Positions 47,756 through 59,018 are shown, counted from the first letter of the stretch. The stretch: 64,000 bases of DNA from Billgrantia desiderata (GCA_011742915.1 JAAQTN010000011.1:1-64000); one strand, 5' to 3'. A program made the numbers and translations. The notes: generated by a model not told the origin, from the sequence alone.

Positions 47756-48730
47756 ATGCCCGACACCCTCACCGCCCCCATCCCCATGAAAGCTGCCCGC
47801 TGGGTTGGCGTGCTGACGTTGCCCGGGTTCTCGCTGCTTGCCCAGGCCTGTGCACTGGAGCCACTGGTGGTGGTCAACCAGTTGGCCGGCCAGCGGCTCT
47901 ATCGTCTGCAGGCTTTTTCCCCGGGCGGTGGTGAGGTTGCCAGCATGGCCGATCTCAGTCAGGCAGCCTGTACTCCCTTCGAACTCGCCTCGACCGAGCT
48001 GGACATGCTGATCGTCTGCGCGCCGAGCCCGCTGCCGGTCATGCATGACAGTACGTTACCGGGTCAGCTGCGTCTGCTGGGGCGCAGCGGCGTGGTGCTG
48101 GTGGGGGTGGGGGGCGGCACCGAGCTGCTGGCGCGCGCCGGCGTGCTGGACGGCTACCGCGCCACGCTGCCCTGGCAGCGCTTCGCCGCCTTCACCCGCG
48201 ACTATCCCCGCGTGCGGCTGACCCAGCAGCTGTTCGAGATCGACCGCGACCGCCTCACCTGCGGCGGCGGCACGGCGGCGATGGACATGATGATGACCCT
48301 GATTGCCACTCATCATGGGCGCGAGCTGGCCGAGCGGGTCTCGGAGCACTTCGTGCTGGAGCGGGTACGCATGGCCGACGAGCCGCAGCAGGTGCCGCTG
48401 CGTGCCCGGCTGGGCCATGCGCCAGCGCCGTTGGTGGATGCCGTGATGCTGATGGAGGCCAACATCGAAGAGCCGCTCACCACTCACGAACTGGCCGAGC
48501 ATCTGGGCATCTCGCGGCGCCAGCTCGAGCGCCTGTTCAAGAAATACCTGCAGGCGGTGCCCGGCCGCTACTACCTCGATCTGCGCCTGAAGGAGGCACG
48601 GCGCCTGCTGCGCGAGAGCGACCTTCCTGCCGGCGAGATCGCCATGAAGACGGGCTTCTCCTCGCCCGCCCACTTCTCTACTGCCTACCGTAACCATTTC
48701 GGGGTTACCCCACGCGAAGAACGTCTTTAA
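47756..48730 (+). CDS. GlxA-type AraC family transcriptional regulator, probable arginine catabolism activator (ArgR/AruR-like)
   Basis: A 324-residue regulator. The N-terminal ~190 residues form a DJ-1/PfpI-like domain (WVGVLTLPGFSLLAQACAL, VGVGGGTELLARAGVLDGY, LTCGGGTAAMDMMMTLI). The C-terminal AraC domain has two HTHs (THELAEHLGISRRQLERLF and AGEIAMKTGFSSPAHFSTAY). In Pseudomonas an AraC-type ArgR of this architecture activates the adjacent aruCFGDB operon; here the same operon starts 115 bases downstream, so that role is inferred. The ATG at 47756 fits the family start. Confidence 0.87.
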   Translation: MPDTLTAPIPMKAARWVGVLTLPGFSLLAQACALEPLVVVNQLAGQRLYRLQAFSPGGGEVASMADLSQAACTPFELASTELDMLIVCAPSPLPVMHDSTLPGQLRLLGRSGVVLVGVGGGTELLARAGVLDGYRATLPWQRFAAFTRDYPRVRLTQQLFEIDRDRLTCGGGTAAMDMMMTLIATHHGRELAERVSEHFVLERVRMADEPQQVPLRARLGHAPAPLVDAVMLMEANIEEPLTTHELAEHLGISRRQLERLFKKYLQAVPGRYYLDLRLKEARRLLRESDLPAGEIAMKTGFSSPAHFSTAYRNHFGVTPREERL

Positions 48731-48786
48731 GTCTTTATCTAGAAGTCGGGGTCCCATTGCTGAAAGCCGGCCGGCGCGTCGCTCCT

Positions 48787-48792
48787 TATACT
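48787..48792 (+). promoter_or_regulatory. candidate -10 box of the ast/aru operon
   Basis: TATACT at 48787-48792, about 52 bases before the astC start. No good -35 box lies 16-18 bases upstream, which suits an activator-dependent promoter such as one controlled by the adjacent AraC-type regulator. Confidence 0.35.
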
Positions 48793-48844
48793 CGGATGAC
48801 ATCGCTGCGTTGCTATCACTCTTTTTGCAGGAATGGAGACCGAG

Positions 48845-50059
<1,215 letters not shown>

Positions 50060-50109
50060 AGGCTGGCCGAGCCATGCGCGACACCGCCAATCGACCAGGA
50101 GATCCCGCC

Positions 50110-51183
50110 ATGATGGTCGTACGCCCCGTTCGGCCGGCCGACCTGCCGGCCCTGGAGCGGCTGGCGGGCTTGGCCACGCCGAGCCTGACCAACCTGCCGG
50201 CCCATCGCGACCGCCTCGAGGAGCGCATTGCCCGCTCGCGGCAGTCGTTCGGGCGCGAGGTGGACTTTCCCGGCGACGAACACTACACCTTCGTGCTCGA
50301 GGATCTCGAGCGCGACGAGGTCGTGGGTACCGCCACCCTGCGCGCCGAAGCCGGTGCGCGGGAGGCCTACTACACCTACCGCCAGGAAACCCTGATCCAC
50401 GCCTCGCAGCAGCTCAACGTACGCCGCGAGGTGCAGACCCTCTCGCTCTCCCACGAGGTGTCCGAGACCACTCAGCTGTGCGCGCTGTCGCTGGACCCGC
50501 GCTATCGCGGCACCAGCGCCGAGAGTCTGCTGCGCCGCTCAAGGCTGATGTTCATCGCCCAGTACCCGGAGCGCTTCGCCGAGGTGCTGGCGATGGCGTT
50601 CCCGGGCTATCTCGACGAGCAGGGCGAATCGCCGTTCTGGAACAGCGTGGGGCGCCACTTCTTCGTGCGCGACTATCACGACATCAACTACCTGGCCGGG
50701 GTGCGCTCGAAGAGCTTCATCGCCGAGGTGATGCCGCAGTTTCCGCTCTACCTGGCGCTGCTCACGCCCCAGGCGCGGGCCGCCATCGGCCGCGAACATC
50801 CCGCTCATGAGGCGGCCATGGCCGAGATGCTGGCCGAGGGCTTCATGCGCTCGCGTCACGTCGATCTGTTCGACGCCGGCCCGGTGATCAAGGGCGAGCG
50901 CAATCGCCTGCACACCTTCCGCCATGCCGCCTGGCACCCGGTGCGGGTACGCCCGGCTCATGCGCTGCCCGACGCCGAGCCGGCGATGGTCGCCAACCAG
51001 CGCCTGGCAGATTTCCGCTGCGTGGTGGCGCGCTATGCGCTGTCGCCCACCGGGCAACTGATGCTCTCGCCGGAGCACGCCGAGCTGCTCGGCGCGGAGG
51101 AGGGGCGGGCAGTGCTGGCCGCACCGCTGACGCTGCCGTCAAACGGCGAAGAGGAAGCGGGCTTCGATGAGGGGGAGCTGTGA
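50110..51183 (+). CDS. aruF: arginine/ornithine N-succinyltransferase, first subunit (AruF)
   Basis: First step of the AST pathway, succinylating arginine with succinyl-CoA. It has 357 residues. The N-terminal GNAT-like fold starts VVRPVRPADLPALERLAG, and AstA-family segments include LDPRYRGTSAESLLRRSRL, WNSVGRHFFVRDYHDINYLAG and KSFIAEVMPQFPLYLALL. The ATG at 50110 has AGGAGA 7 bases upstream. Pseudomonas uses two paralogous subunits AruF and AruG; the next gene is the second. Confidence 0.93.
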   Translation: MMVVRPVRPADLPALERLAGLATPSLTNLPAHRDRLEERIARSRQSFGREVDFPGDEHYTFVLEDLERDEVVGTATLRAEAGAREAYYTYRQETLIHASQQLNVRREVQTLSLSHEVSETTQLCALSLDPRYRGTSAESLLRRSRLMFIAQYPERFAEVLAMAFPGYLDEQGESPFWNSVGRHFFVRDYHDINYLAGVRSKSFIAEVMPQFPLYLALLTPQARAAIGREHPAHEAAMAEMLAEGFMRSRHVDLFDAGPVIKGERNRLHTFRHAAWHPVRVRPAHALPDAEPAMVANQRLADFRCVVARYALSPTGQLMLSPEHAELLGAEEGRAVLAAPLTLPSNGEEEAGFDEGEL

Positions 51184-52229
51184 TGCGTATTCGACCGATT
51201 GCCGAGGGCGACCTGGACGAACTGCAGAAGATCGCCCGCGAGACCGGGGTCGGCTTCACCTCGCTGCCCGACAACCGCGAGTTCCTGGCGGCCAAGATCG
51301 CCGCCGCGGTGGCCGCCTTCGAGCAGCGTACCCCGGCCGACCGGCGCAACTACTTCTTCGTGCTGGAAGACGAGGAGAGCGGCGAGCTGGCGGGCTGCTG
51401 CGCCATCGAGGGTCAGGTGGGCCGCGAGGTGCCGTTCTATCACTACCGCCTGGGCACGCTGGCCCACTCCTCGGTGCAGCTCGACCTGCACCGCACCATC
51501 GACACTCTGTTTCTCAGCTCCGATCACACCGGCGATGCCGAGGTGGCCTCGCTGTTCCTGCGCCCCGGTTTCCGTGGCAAGGAGCGCCAGCATCAGCGCA
51601 ACGGCGCGCTGCTGTCGATGGTGCGCTGGCTGTTCATGGCCGAGTTTCGCGACCAGTTTCCCGACAAGGTGCTGGCCGAGATGCGCGGGGTGTTCGACGA
51701 GCGTGGCAAGAGTCCGTTCTGGGAGTGTCTGGGTAGCCACTTCTTCCCCCTGGACTTCGACGAGGCCGATCGTCTCACCGGATTGGGGCAGAAGAGCTTC
51801 ATCGGCGAGCTGATGCCCAAGTTTCCGATCTACACGCCGTTTCTCTCCGACGAGGCGCGGGCCTGCATCGGCCAGGTGCATCACGACACCCGTCCGGCGC
51901 TGGCCATGCTCAAGAAGGAGGGCCTGCGCTGGGAAGGTTACATCGACATCTTCGATGGCGGACCGACGGTGGAGGCCTATATCGACGACGTACGCGCGGT
52001 GCGCAAGTCGCACTGCTGTCGGGTGGAGATCCGCAGCGGCAGTGACACGCCGCCGGCCCGACCGCGCTGGCTGGCTGCCAGCACGACCATGGCCGAGTTC
52101 CGCGCCGCCTGGGTGGCCTGTGGCCCCGACGAGGAGGGCACCCTCACCCTGAGCGAGACGGAGGCGCAGCGGCTGGGCGTGGCGGCCGGCGACTCCCTGC
52201 GCGTCCTGGATACCGAGGAGACATCATGA
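51183..52229 (+). CDS. aruG: arginine N-succinyltransferase, second subunit (AruG)
   Basis: A 348-residue paralogue of the preceding gene, starting MRIRPIAEGDLDELQKIARE. It shares the AstA pattern (LFLRPGFRGKERQHQRNGAL, WECLGSHFFPLDFDEADRLT, KSFIGELMPKFPIYTPFL). It closely resembles the E. coli-type AstA. It starts on the last base of the aruF stop (TGATG), so the two are coupled and probably form a heteromer. Confidence 0.94.
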   Translation: MRIRPIAEGDLDELQKIARETGVGFTSLPDNREFLAAKIAAAVAAFEQRTPADRRNYFFVLEDEESGELAGCCAIEGQVGREVPFYHYRLGTLAHSSVQLDLHRTIDTLFLSSDHTGDAEVASLFLRPGFRGKERQHQRNGALLSMVRWLFMAEFRDQFPDKVLAEMRGVFDERGKSPFWECLGSHFFPLDFDEADRLTGLGQKSFIGELMPKFPIYTPFLSDEARACIGQVHHDTRPALAMLKKEGLRWEGYIDIFDGGPTVEAYIDDVRAVRKSHCCRVEIRSGSDTPPARPRWLAASTTMAEFRAAWVACGPDEEGTLTLSETEAQRLGVAAGDSLRVLDTEETS

Positions 52230-53695
52230 ACGCAAAGCAACAGCTGATGATCGGCGGCCGCTGGCAGCCGGGCGAGGCGATGCAATTCACCAAACGCGAT
52301 CCGGTCGCCGGCGAGACCCTGTGGCAGGGCGCGGCGGCCAGCGACAGTCAGGTAGCGGCAGCGGTTGAGGCCGCCCGCGGTGCCTTCCCGGGCTGGGCCC
52401 GCCTGGGCTTTGCCGAACGCCTGAGCGTGGTGGAACGCTTCCGCGAGCTGCTCGAGACCCACCGCGAGGATCTGGCCCATGCGATTGCCGGCGAGACCGG
52501 CAAGCCGCTGTGGGAGGCGCGTACCGAAGTGGGCGCCATGATCGGCAAGGTGGCGATCTCGGCGCGCGCCTACCAGGAACGCACCGGCGAGCGCAGCCGC
52601 GACCTCGGCGACACCACCGCCGTACTGCGCCATCGCCCCCACGGGGTGATGGCCGTGTTCGGCCCCTACAACTTTCCCGGCCATCTGCCCAACGGGCACA
52701 TGGTGCCGGCGCTGCTGGCCGGCAACACCGTGGTGTTCAAGCCCAGCGAGCAAACCCCGCTGACCGCCGATCTCACTCTGCAGTGCTGGCAGGAGGCGGG
52801 CCTGCCCGCCGGGGTGATCAACCTGGTGCAGGGAGCTGCACCGGTGGGGCAGGCGCTCTCCTCGCACCCGGGCATCGACGGCCTGCTGTTCACCGGCAGC
52901 GCCCGGGTCGGCGGCCTGCTCAACCGCCAGTTCGCCGACCAGTTGGAGAAGATCCTGGCCCTGGAGCTCGGCGGCAACAATCCGCTGGTGGTCAAGGACG
53001 TGCACGATCAGGACGCCACGGTGCTGACCATCCTGCAGTCCGCCTTCCTTTCCGGCGGCCAGCGCTGCACCTGTGCACGGCGGCTGATCGTGCCCGAGGG
53101 GCAGGTCGGCGATCACCTGCTCGACGCCCTGGTCGATGCCATCGCCCGCCTGCGAGTGGCAGGGCAGTTCGAGGAACCGGCGCCGTTCTATGGCGGCCTG
53201 GTCAGCCAGGAAGCGGCCGAGGGGTTGCTCAAGGCCCAGGACGAGCTGGAGGCGCTGGGCGGTGTGGTGCTGGCGCGCATGGCCTGTCTGCAAGAGGGCA
53301 CCAGCCTGCTGTCGCCGGCGCTGATCGACGTCACCGGGCTCGACGTGCCCGACGAGGAGCACTTCGGTCCGCTGCTCAAGGTCTACCGCTACCGCGATTG
53401 GGACGAGGCGCTGCGGCTGGCCAACGATACCCGTTACGGCCTGGCCGCCGGTCTGATCGGCGGCGAGCGCGCCGACTGGGACGACTTCCTGCTGCGCATC
53501 CGCGCCGGCATCGTCAACTGGAACCGCCAGACCACCGGCGCTTCCGGCGATGCGCCCTTCGGCGGCGTGGGCATCAGCGGTAACCATCGCCCCAGTGCCT
53601 ATTACGCGGCGGACTACTGCGCCTACCCGGTGGCTTCCATGGAGGCCGAGACCCTGACCCTGCCCGATAACCTGCCGCCCGGAGTGGTGTTATGA
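52226..53695 (+). CDS. astD: succinylglutamate-semialdehyde dehydrogenase
   Basis: NAD-dependent aldehyde dehydrogenase, fourth step of the AST pathway. It has 489 residues. The catalytic Cys is in [14 protein letters not shown] and the catalytic Glu in [13 protein letters not shown]; the cofactor loop is [15 protein letters not shown]. AstD-like features are the start [16 protein letters not shown] and the end NLPPGVVL. It overlaps aruG and astB by ATGA at each end. Confidence 0.96.
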   Translation: MNAKQQLMIGGRWQPGEAMQFTKRDPVAGETLWQGAAASDSQVAAAVEAARGAFPGWARLGFAERLSVVERFRELLETHREDLAHAIAGETGKPLWEARTEVGAMIGKVAISARAYQERTGERSRDLGDTTAVLRHRPHGVMAVFGPYNFPGHLPNGHMVPALLAGNTVVFKPSEQTPLTADLTLQCWQEAGLPAGVINLVQGAAPVGQALSSHPGIDGLLFTGSARVGGLLNRQFADQLEKILALELGGNNPLVVKDVHDQDATVLTILQSAFLSGGQRCTCARRLIVPEGQVGDHLLDALVDAIARLRVAGQFEEPAPFYGGLVSQEAAEGLLKAQDELEALGGVVLARMACLQEGTSLLSPALIDVTGLDVPDEEHFGPLLKVYRYRDWDEALRLANDTRYGLAAGLIGGERADWDDFLLRIRAGIVNWNRQTTGASGDAPFGGVGISGNHRPSAYYAADYCAYPVASMEAETLTLPDNLPPGVVL

Positions 53696-55047
53696 GCCAA
53701 GCGACGAATACCGACTACCGGGAAGTCAACTTCGACGGCCTGGTGGGTCCCACCCACAACTACTCGGGGCTGGCCCACGGCAACGTGGCCTCGATGCGCC
53801 ACGGTGGGCTGGTCTCCAACCCCCGCGAGGCGGCGCTGCAGGGCCTGGCCAAGATGAAGGCGCTGATGGATGCCGGCTACGCTCAGGGCGTGCTGCCGCC
53901 CCAGCAGCGCCCCGACCTCGGCGCGCTGCGCTCGCTCGGCTTCACCGGCAGCAATCGCGAGGTGCTGGCGCGGGCGGCCAAGGAAGCGCCCCAGGTGCTG
54001 CGCGCGGTGTGCTCGGCCTCGAGCATGTGGACGGCCAACGCCGCCACGGTGACCCCGAGTCGTGACGCCGCGGACGGCCGCGTGCACTTCACCCCGGCCA
54101 ACCTGCAGTCGAGCTTCCATCGCTATCTGGAGCCGGAAACCACCGGCCGCGTGCTGGCGGCGATCTTCCGCCACGAGTCGCACTTCGCTCACCACCCGGC
54201 GCTGCCGGCCACGCCGGCCTTCTCCGACGAGGGGGCGGCCAACCATACCCGCCTGTGCGGCGAACACGGCGAGGCCGGCGTTCACCTCTACGTCTATGGC
54301 CGCCAGGCTTTCGGTGGCGAGGTGGGGCCCAGGCGCTTCCCCGCGCGCCAGACCCTGGAGGCGAGCCAGGCGGTGGCACGTCAGCATGGTCTCGCCGCGG
54401 CGCAGACGGTATTCGCCCAGCAGCACCCCGAGGCCATCGATGCCGGCGTGTTCCACAACGACGTGATCGCGGTGGGCAACGGGCCGGTGCTGCTCTACCA
54501 CGAGATGGCCTTCCTCGACGAGCAGACCACGCTCGATGAGCTACGCGCCAAGATGACCACTCCCCTGATCCCGGTGCGCGTGCCCAGCGAGGCGGTGAGC
54601 ATGGATGATGCCGTGGCGTCGTATCTGTTCAATTCGCAGCTGCTGAGCAACCCCGACGGCAGCATGACCCTGGTGGTGCCCGGCGAGTGCCAGGAGCGCG
54701 AGGCGGTGTGGCGCACCATCCAGGACCTGCTACTGGCTGGCCACAACCCCATCGGCGAGGTGATCGTCAAGGACGTCAAGCAGAGCATGCGCAACGGCGG
54801 CGGCCCCGCCTGCCTGCGCCTGCGGGTGGTACTCTCCGCCGAGGAGCGCGCCGCGCTGACCGGCCGCGTGCTGCTCAGCGACGCGCTGTACGGCGAACTC
54901 AGCGCCTGGGTCGGGCGTCACTACCGCGACCGCCTGGCCCCGGACGACCTGGCCGACCCGCAGCTGGCCGACGAGACTCTCACTGCGCTGGACGAGCTGA
55001 CCCGCATCCTGCAAATTGGATCGGTCTATCCCTTCCAGCTGGGTTAG
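53692..55047 (+). CDS. astB: N-succinylarginine dihydrolase
   Basis: Second step of the AST pathway; hydrolyses succinylarginine to succinylornithine, CO2 and ammonia. It has 451 residues and starts [20 protein letters not shown]. The guanidine-group catalytic residues are in [13 protein letters not shown] (His) and the C-terminal [14 protein letters not shown] (Cys). ATGA overlap with astD. It is the last recognised ast gene here; astE is not adjacent. Confidence 0.97.
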   Translation: MSQATNTDYREVNFDGLVGPTHNYSGLAHGNVASMRHGGLVSNPREAALQGLAKMKALMDAGYAQGVLPPQQRPDLGALRSLGFTGSNREVLARAAKEAPQVLRAVCSASSMWTANAATVTPSRDAADGRVHFTPANLQSSFHRYLEPETTGRVLAAIFRHESHFAHHPALPATPAFSDEGAANHTRLCGEHGEAGVHLYVYGRQAFGGEVGPRRFPARQTLEASQAVARQHGLAAAQTVFAQQHPEAIDAGVFHNDVIAVGNGPVLLYHEMAFLDEQTTLDELRAKMTTPLIPVRVPSEAVSMDDAVASYLFNSQLLSNPDGSMTLVVPGECQEREAVWRTIQDLLLAGHNPIGEVIVKDVKQSMRNGGGPACLRLRVVLSAEERAALTGRVLLSDALYGELSAWVGRHYRDRLAPDDLADPQLADETLTALDELTRILQIGSVYPFQLG

Positions 55048-55122
55048 CCCAGGCCTGCGCTTTTTCGTCCCAGGGCTGGGCGCTCGGCGCGACAGTGAGA
55101 GCCAATGGATAAGGACGTCGTC

Positions 55123-55596
55123 ATGCGCGATATCACCATCGTACGTTTGATTCCCGACTCGGACCACGTTGATACGGTGGCGAGCTGGACCTTCGCCGAA
55201 TGGGGCCACCTGCACCCCGGCAGCACCGCCGACTCCTATCGCGAGGCCTTTCGTCGCGAGTGCGGCGAGGGCGGCGTGCCCTCGGTGTTCGTGGCCATGC
55301 ACGGCAATCGGCCGGTAGGCACGGCGGCGCTGTTGGCCGAGGACATGGACAGTCGGCCCGAGCTGACTCCCTGGCTGGCCTCGGTGTTCGTGCTGCCGGA
55401 GTGGCGCGGGCAGGGCATCGCCGCCCGCCTGATTCGCCGCGTCGAGGAGGAAGCCGTGGACAGCGGCTTCAGTCAGTTCTACCTCTACACCCCCGACCAG
55501 CAAGGGCTCTATCGCCGCCTCGGCTGGCAGGACCTCGAGGAGCTGAGCTACCGGGGTGAGGCGGTCACCATCATGCTGCGCCAGCTCGAGGCATGA
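55123..55596 (+). CDS. GNAT family N-acetyltransferase
   Basis: A 157-residue GNAT protein, starting at ATG 55123 with AAGGA 7 bases upstream (an in-frame ATG at 55105 is possible). Acetyl-CoA-binding motif A is SVFVLPEWRGQGIAARLIRRVEEEA (read as V-x-P-x-x-R-G-x-G-I-A), and motif B is FYLYTPDQQGLYRRLGW. The substrate is unknown. It is 75 bases after astB and overlaps zapE by ATGA, so it may be co-expressed with either. Confidence 0.9.
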   Translation: MRDITIVRLIPDSDHVDTVASWTFAEWGHLHPGSTADSYREAFRRECGEGGVPSVFVAMHGNRPVGTAALLAEDMDSRPELTPWLASVFVLPEWRGQGIAARLIRRVEEEAVDSGFSQFYLYTPDQQGLYRRLGWQDLEELSYRGEAVTIMLRQLEA

Positions 55597-56729
55597 CGGC
55601 GGCCTCGCCGCTGACGCTCTATCGCGAGGCGGTAGAGCGCCAGGGTTTCGCTCCGGATGCGGCCCAGCAGCGCGCTGCGGCTCGGCTCGATGCCTGTTTC
55701 CAGGCGCTGCACGACGAGGGTGCTGCGGAGCAGCGCAGGGCCGTACCCGGCGTTTATCTATGGGGGCCGGTGGGGCGCGGCAAGACCTGGCTGATGGACG
55801 GTTTCCATCGCCACCTGCGGGTGCCTTCCCGGCGCCTGCATTTTCATCACTTCATGCGCTGGGTGCACCAGCGCCAGTTCCAGCTGAGCGGCACCGCCGA
55901 TCCTCTCTCCGCACTGGCGCGGGAGCTGGCATCCGAGGTGCGCGTGCTCTGCCTCGATGAGCTGTTCGTCAGCGACATCGCCGATGCCATGCTGCTCGGT
56001 CGCCTGTTGCAGGCGATCTTCGAGCACGGCGTGGTGCTGGTGTGTACCTCCAACCAGGCGCCGAGCCAGCTCTATGCCGACGGCTTCAACCGCGAGCGCT
56101 TGCTGCCGGCCATTGCCGCCATCGAACGCTGTATGGAGGTGATGGAGCTGGACGGCGGCTTCGATCACCGCCTGCATCCCGGACGGGGGTGCCAGCGCTA
56201 TTGGATAGCGGAGCCCGGCCGGCCGAGCGCTCTCACCGGCGTTTTCGCGCGCCTGAGCGAGGGCCAGCCGACGAGCCGTGAGCCCATCGAGCTGGGCCAT
56301 CGCCGCATTGCGGTGGAACGGCGCAGCCAGCGCGTGGTGTGGTGTCGCTACGCCGAGCTGTGCGAGCAGCCGCTGGCCGCGCTCGACTTCATCGCCCTGG
56401 CCGACGAGTTCGATCACGTCCTGCTCAGCGAAGTGCCGCGACTGAGCGACGTCGCCGCAGCGGGGCGTATCGCCCGTGGCACCGAGGATGGCGCCGAGCG
56501 CATCGAAACCGGGGAGCGGGAGCTGCCGCCGCTGTCGCGCCGCGACGATGGCGTGCGCCGCTTCATCGCCCTGGTCGACGAGTGCTACGACCGCCGCGTG
56601 CCGCTCCATATCGAAGCCGAGGTCGCCATGGACGAACTTTATGCCGATGGCTACCTGGCCTTCGCCTTCCGGCGCACCCTCAGCCGGCTGCAGGAAATGC
56701 AGCTGGCGAGGTTTGGGGTTGGCGCTTAG
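55593..56729 (+). CDS. zapE: cell division ATPase ZapE (AFG1 family)
   Basis: A 378-residue AAA-like ATPase that modulates FtsZ in E. coli. Walker A is WGPVGRGKTWLMDGFH, Walker B is VLCLDELFVSDIADAML and the family segment is VLVCTSNQAPSQLYADGFNR. Its start overlaps the GNAT stop (ATGA), and its stop overlaps the convergent qmcA stop by 4 bases. ZapE is usually elsewhere in Gammaproteobacteria, so this neighbourhood is unusual. Confidence 0.93.
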   Translation: MTAASPLTLYREAVERQGFAPDAAQQRAAARLDACFQALHDEGAAEQRRAVPGVYLWGPVGRGKTWLMDGFHRHLRVPSRRLHFHHFMRWVHQRQFQLSGTADPLSALARELASEVRVLCLDELFVSDIADAMLLGRLLQAIFEHGVVLVCTSNQAPSQLYADGFNRERLLPAIAAIERCMEVMELDGGFDHRLHPGRGCQRYWIAEPGRPSALTGVFARLSEGQPTSREPIELGHRRIAVERRSQRVVWCRYAELCEQPLAALDFIALADEFDHVLLSEVPRLSDVAAAGRIARGTEDGAERIETGERELPPLSRRDDGVRRFIALVDECYDRRVPLHIEAEVAMDELYADGYLAFAFRRTLSRLQEMQLARFGVGA

Positions 56730-57778
56730 CTGCTGGCCGCTCCTCCGACGATGCCGCTGCGAAAGCCGCTCTGACGCTCGCTGTCGCGCAGGTGCTTCGC
56801 CACGGTGTCTTCCGGCGAGCCGGCCATTTCGCGGAACATGCCCATGGAACCGAGTAGGGCGGAGGATTCGTAGGGCACGAACACCCGCTCGCCCTCCTGG
56901 GCCATGGTCGGCAGCGCCTTGATGTAGCTCTGGCCGAGCAGGTAGCCCACCACGGTGCGCTTGTGCTCGTCGCTGTCGCCGATGGCGCTCAGCACCAGCT
57001 TGATCGACTCCTGCTCGCCCTGGGCGCGCAGAATGGCCGACTCCTTGTCGCCCTGGGCATTGAGGATCGCCGATTCGCGCTGCCCCTGGGCCTTGGCGAT
57101 GGCGGCGGCCTTCTCACCCTCGGCTTCGGTCACGGTGGCGCGGCGCTTGCGTTCGGCGGCCATCTGCAGGCGCATGGCGGTTTCGACCTCTTCGGGCATG
57201 GCGATGTCCTGCACCTCGACCCGTGAGATCTTCACCCCCCACTTTGACGCGGGCTCCTCCATGGCGGCCTGGATTTCGTTGTTGACCTCGGCGCGGGACT
57301 CGAACAGCTTGTCGAGCTCCATCTTGCCCACTACCGAGCGCAGGGTGGTCTTGGCCAGCACTTCCACCGCCTGGCTCATGTTCTCTATCTCATAGACGGC
57401 ACGGCGCGGGTCGATGATCTGATAATAGAGCGCCCCATTGATGCGTACCGTGACGTTGTCGGTGGTCACCACCGGCTGGCCGGGGAAGTCCATCACCGTC
57501 TCCCGGCGGTCGATCCTTGCCTCGTTGGTGGTGATGGGAAAGTACTCCTCGCCACGCTTCTGGTAGCGGATCATGGTGATGGCACGAGGCTGCTCGATGA
57601 ACGGAATGATGATGTTGATACCGCTCTCCAGCAGGCGATTGAACGAGCCGAGGCGCTCGATCACCATCACTTCCGACTGGCGCACGATCACTAGCCCCTT
57701 GGCGATGATCAGGATGCCGATGATGACGACGATGAGGGCGATCAACAGCCCGGGATTGATAGGTAGGTCCATGTTCAC
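56726..57778 (-). CDS. qmcA: SPFH/Band 7 membrane protein QmcA-like
   Basis: A 350-residue protein with one N-terminal TM helix (GLLIALIVVIIGILIIAKG), a band-7/SPFH domain (VIERLGSFNRLLESGINIII, VTTDNVTVRINGALYYQI) and a coiled-coil stretch of Ala/Glu-rich repeats (AQGQRESAILNAQGDKESAI). QmcA/stomatin proteins organise membrane microdomains and FtsH. The GTG at 57778 has AAGGAG 7 bases upstream; an ATG at 57772 is an alternative. It forms a pair with nfeD upstream. Confidence 0.94.
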   Translation of the reverse strand: MNMDLPINPGLLIALIVVIIGILIIAKGLVIVRQSEVMVIERLGSFNRLLESGINIIIPFIEQPRAITMIRYQKRGEEYFPITTNEARIDRRETVMDFPGQPVVTTDNVTVRINGALYYQIIDPRRAVYEIENMSQAVEVLAKTTLRSVVGKMELDKLFESRAEVNNEIQAAMEEPASKWGVKISRVEVQDIAMPEEVETAMRLQMAAERKRRATVTEAEGEKAAAIAKAQGQRESAILNAQGDKESAILRAQGEQESIKLVLSAIGDSDEHKRTVVGYLLGQSYIKALPTMAQEGERVFVPYESSALLGSMGMFREMAGSPEDTVAKHLRDSERQSGFRSGIVGGAASS

Positions 57779-57856
57779 GTTACGACTCCTTGTGTCGACG
57801 AGTGTGATCCTGACGCTTGGTGGAGCGTAGCGCCCAACGCTGTGGAACGGGTAGGT

Positions 57857-58309
57857 TCAGCCCTGAGGCACGTGGCTGACGACGGCCGTAGTGCCGTCAA
57901 AGTGATGGAAGATCACCAGCGAGCCTTCTGGCAGCTCGGTTTCGCCGGTTTCGGCCACGCGCAGGCGGTAGAAGTCGCCGTTTATCTTGACGCCGCTGGC
58001 GCCGTCGAAGTCGCGTTTCAGGGTGGTATAGGTGTGGCCTTTCTCCACGCCCGTGCCGGTGGTGCCGTAGGCCACCCCGGCGGGCGAGAACCACGGGCGG
58101 ATCACCTTGACCGCAAGCGGGATGAGAATGCCCGAGAACACTCCCATGGCAAGCAGTTGCCAGGGCAGCGTAAGGCCGAGTGCCGCCAGCGCTGAGGTCA
58201 GGGCGGCGGCCACCCCCAGCGACAGCAGCACCAGGCCACCGGAGGAGAGTTCGGCCAGGCCCAGCAGCAGGGCAATGGCCAGCCAGATCAGGGCGGGGTT
58301 CCAGTCCAT
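57857..58309 (-). CDS. NfeD family membrane protein
   Basis: A 150-residue short NfeD (NfeD1b type): three or so TM helices (LIWLAIALLLGLAELSSGGL and following) and a C-terminal soluble OB-fold (KRDFDGASGVKINGDFYRLR to SLVIFHHFDGTTAVVSHV). NfeD proteins work with the neighbouring SPFH/stomatin gene in membrane-domain quality control. ATG at 58309; 78 bases upstream of the qmcA start. Confidence 0.93.
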   Translation of the reverse strand: MDWNPALIWLAIALLLGLAELSSGGLVLLSLGVAAALTSALAALGLTLPWQLLAMGVFSGILIPLAVKVIRPWFSPAGVAYGTTGTGVEKGHTYTTLKRDFDGASGVKINGDFYRLRVAETGETELPEGSLVIFHHFDGTTAVVSHVPQG

Positions 58310-58412
58310 GGTAGTCTCGGTAATGAATTGTTTCCCGATGCGCCGCTGCAATGCACTGCGCGGCGCTTGGTTCTATCGTAGTCGTACGACTCACATGGTA
58401 AAGGAGAGCAGC

Positions 58413-59000
58413 ATGTCGCACATCCTCACGATACGTACCTGGTCGGCGCTGGCCGTCGTTCTGGCCGGCAGTGCCCTGCTGGCCGCCCCGGCCCTGGCGG
58501 CGGAAGAGGAGGCTCAGGCCCAGGAGCAGATCGAGCAGGCCGAGCCGCAGCAGGACGCTGAGATCGACGACGAGAACGAGGCCGCCGATGACGACGAGGC
58601 CAACGGCGACGAGGCCAATGGCGATGAGGCTAACGGTGACGAGGCCGAGGCCAACGGCGATGAGGCCAATGGCGACGATGAGGAGGCAACCGAGGAGGAC
58701 CACGCCCACGTTCATGAGCCCGACGAGCACGCCGACAACGAGGCCGTGCAGGCCTACCGTGAGGTCAATCGGCGCATGCACGAGGACATGGCCGTCGAGT
58801 TCACCGGCAACCCCGATGCCGATTTCGCCCGCGGCATGATTCCGCATCACCAGGGGGCCATCGACATGGCCAATGTCGTGCTGATGCACGGCGAGGACGA
58901 GGCGATTCGCGACCTCGCTCGCGAGATCATCGAGGCCCAGGAAGAGGAGATCGCCTTCCTGCGCGACTGGCTGGCCCAGCACGGCTTCGAGGCCGAATAG
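58413..59000 (+). CDS. DUF305 family periplasmic protein with acidic EANGD repeats
   Basis: A 195-residue exported protein. The ATG at 58413 has AAGGAGA upstream and starts a signal peptide (ALAVVLAGSALLAAPALA). Residues ~31-115 are extremely acidic with tandem EANGD units encoded by a 15-base repeat (58585-58680). The C-terminal DUF305 domain has DFARGMIPHHQGAIDMAN and AREIIEAQEEEIAFLRDW, with His and Met residues that in CopM bind copper. Metal binding is inferred. The acidic region fits a halophile periplasm. Confidence 0.9.
   Translation: MSHILTIRTWSALAVVLAGSALLAAPALAAEEEAQAQEQIEQAEPQQDAEIDDENEAADDDEANGDEANGDEANGDEAEANGDEANGDDEEATEEDHAHVHEPDEHADNEAVQAYREVNRRMHEDMAVEFTGNPDADFARGMIPHHQGAIDMANVVLMHGEDEAIRDLAREIIEAQEEEIAFLRDWLAQHGFEAE
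58585..58680 (+). repeat. tandem 15-base coding repeat (EANGD)
   Basis: Six or so imperfect copies of GACGAGGCCAACGGC-like units encode Glu-Ala-Asn-Gly-Asp. Variation between copies is mostly at third codon positions. Copy number could vary between strains. Confidence 0.8.
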
Positions 59001-59018
59001 GCAACATCGAATGACTTT

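Noticed and set aside
50110..52229. The two AstA-like genes as a novel duplication
   Set aside because: Paired AruF/AruG subunits are well known in Pseudomonas and relatives.
58585..58680. Short tandem repeats as a CRISPR array
   Set aside because: The unit is 15 bases without spacers and is in frame with a protein (EANGD), so it is a coding repeat. No CRISPR array or cas gene was seen.
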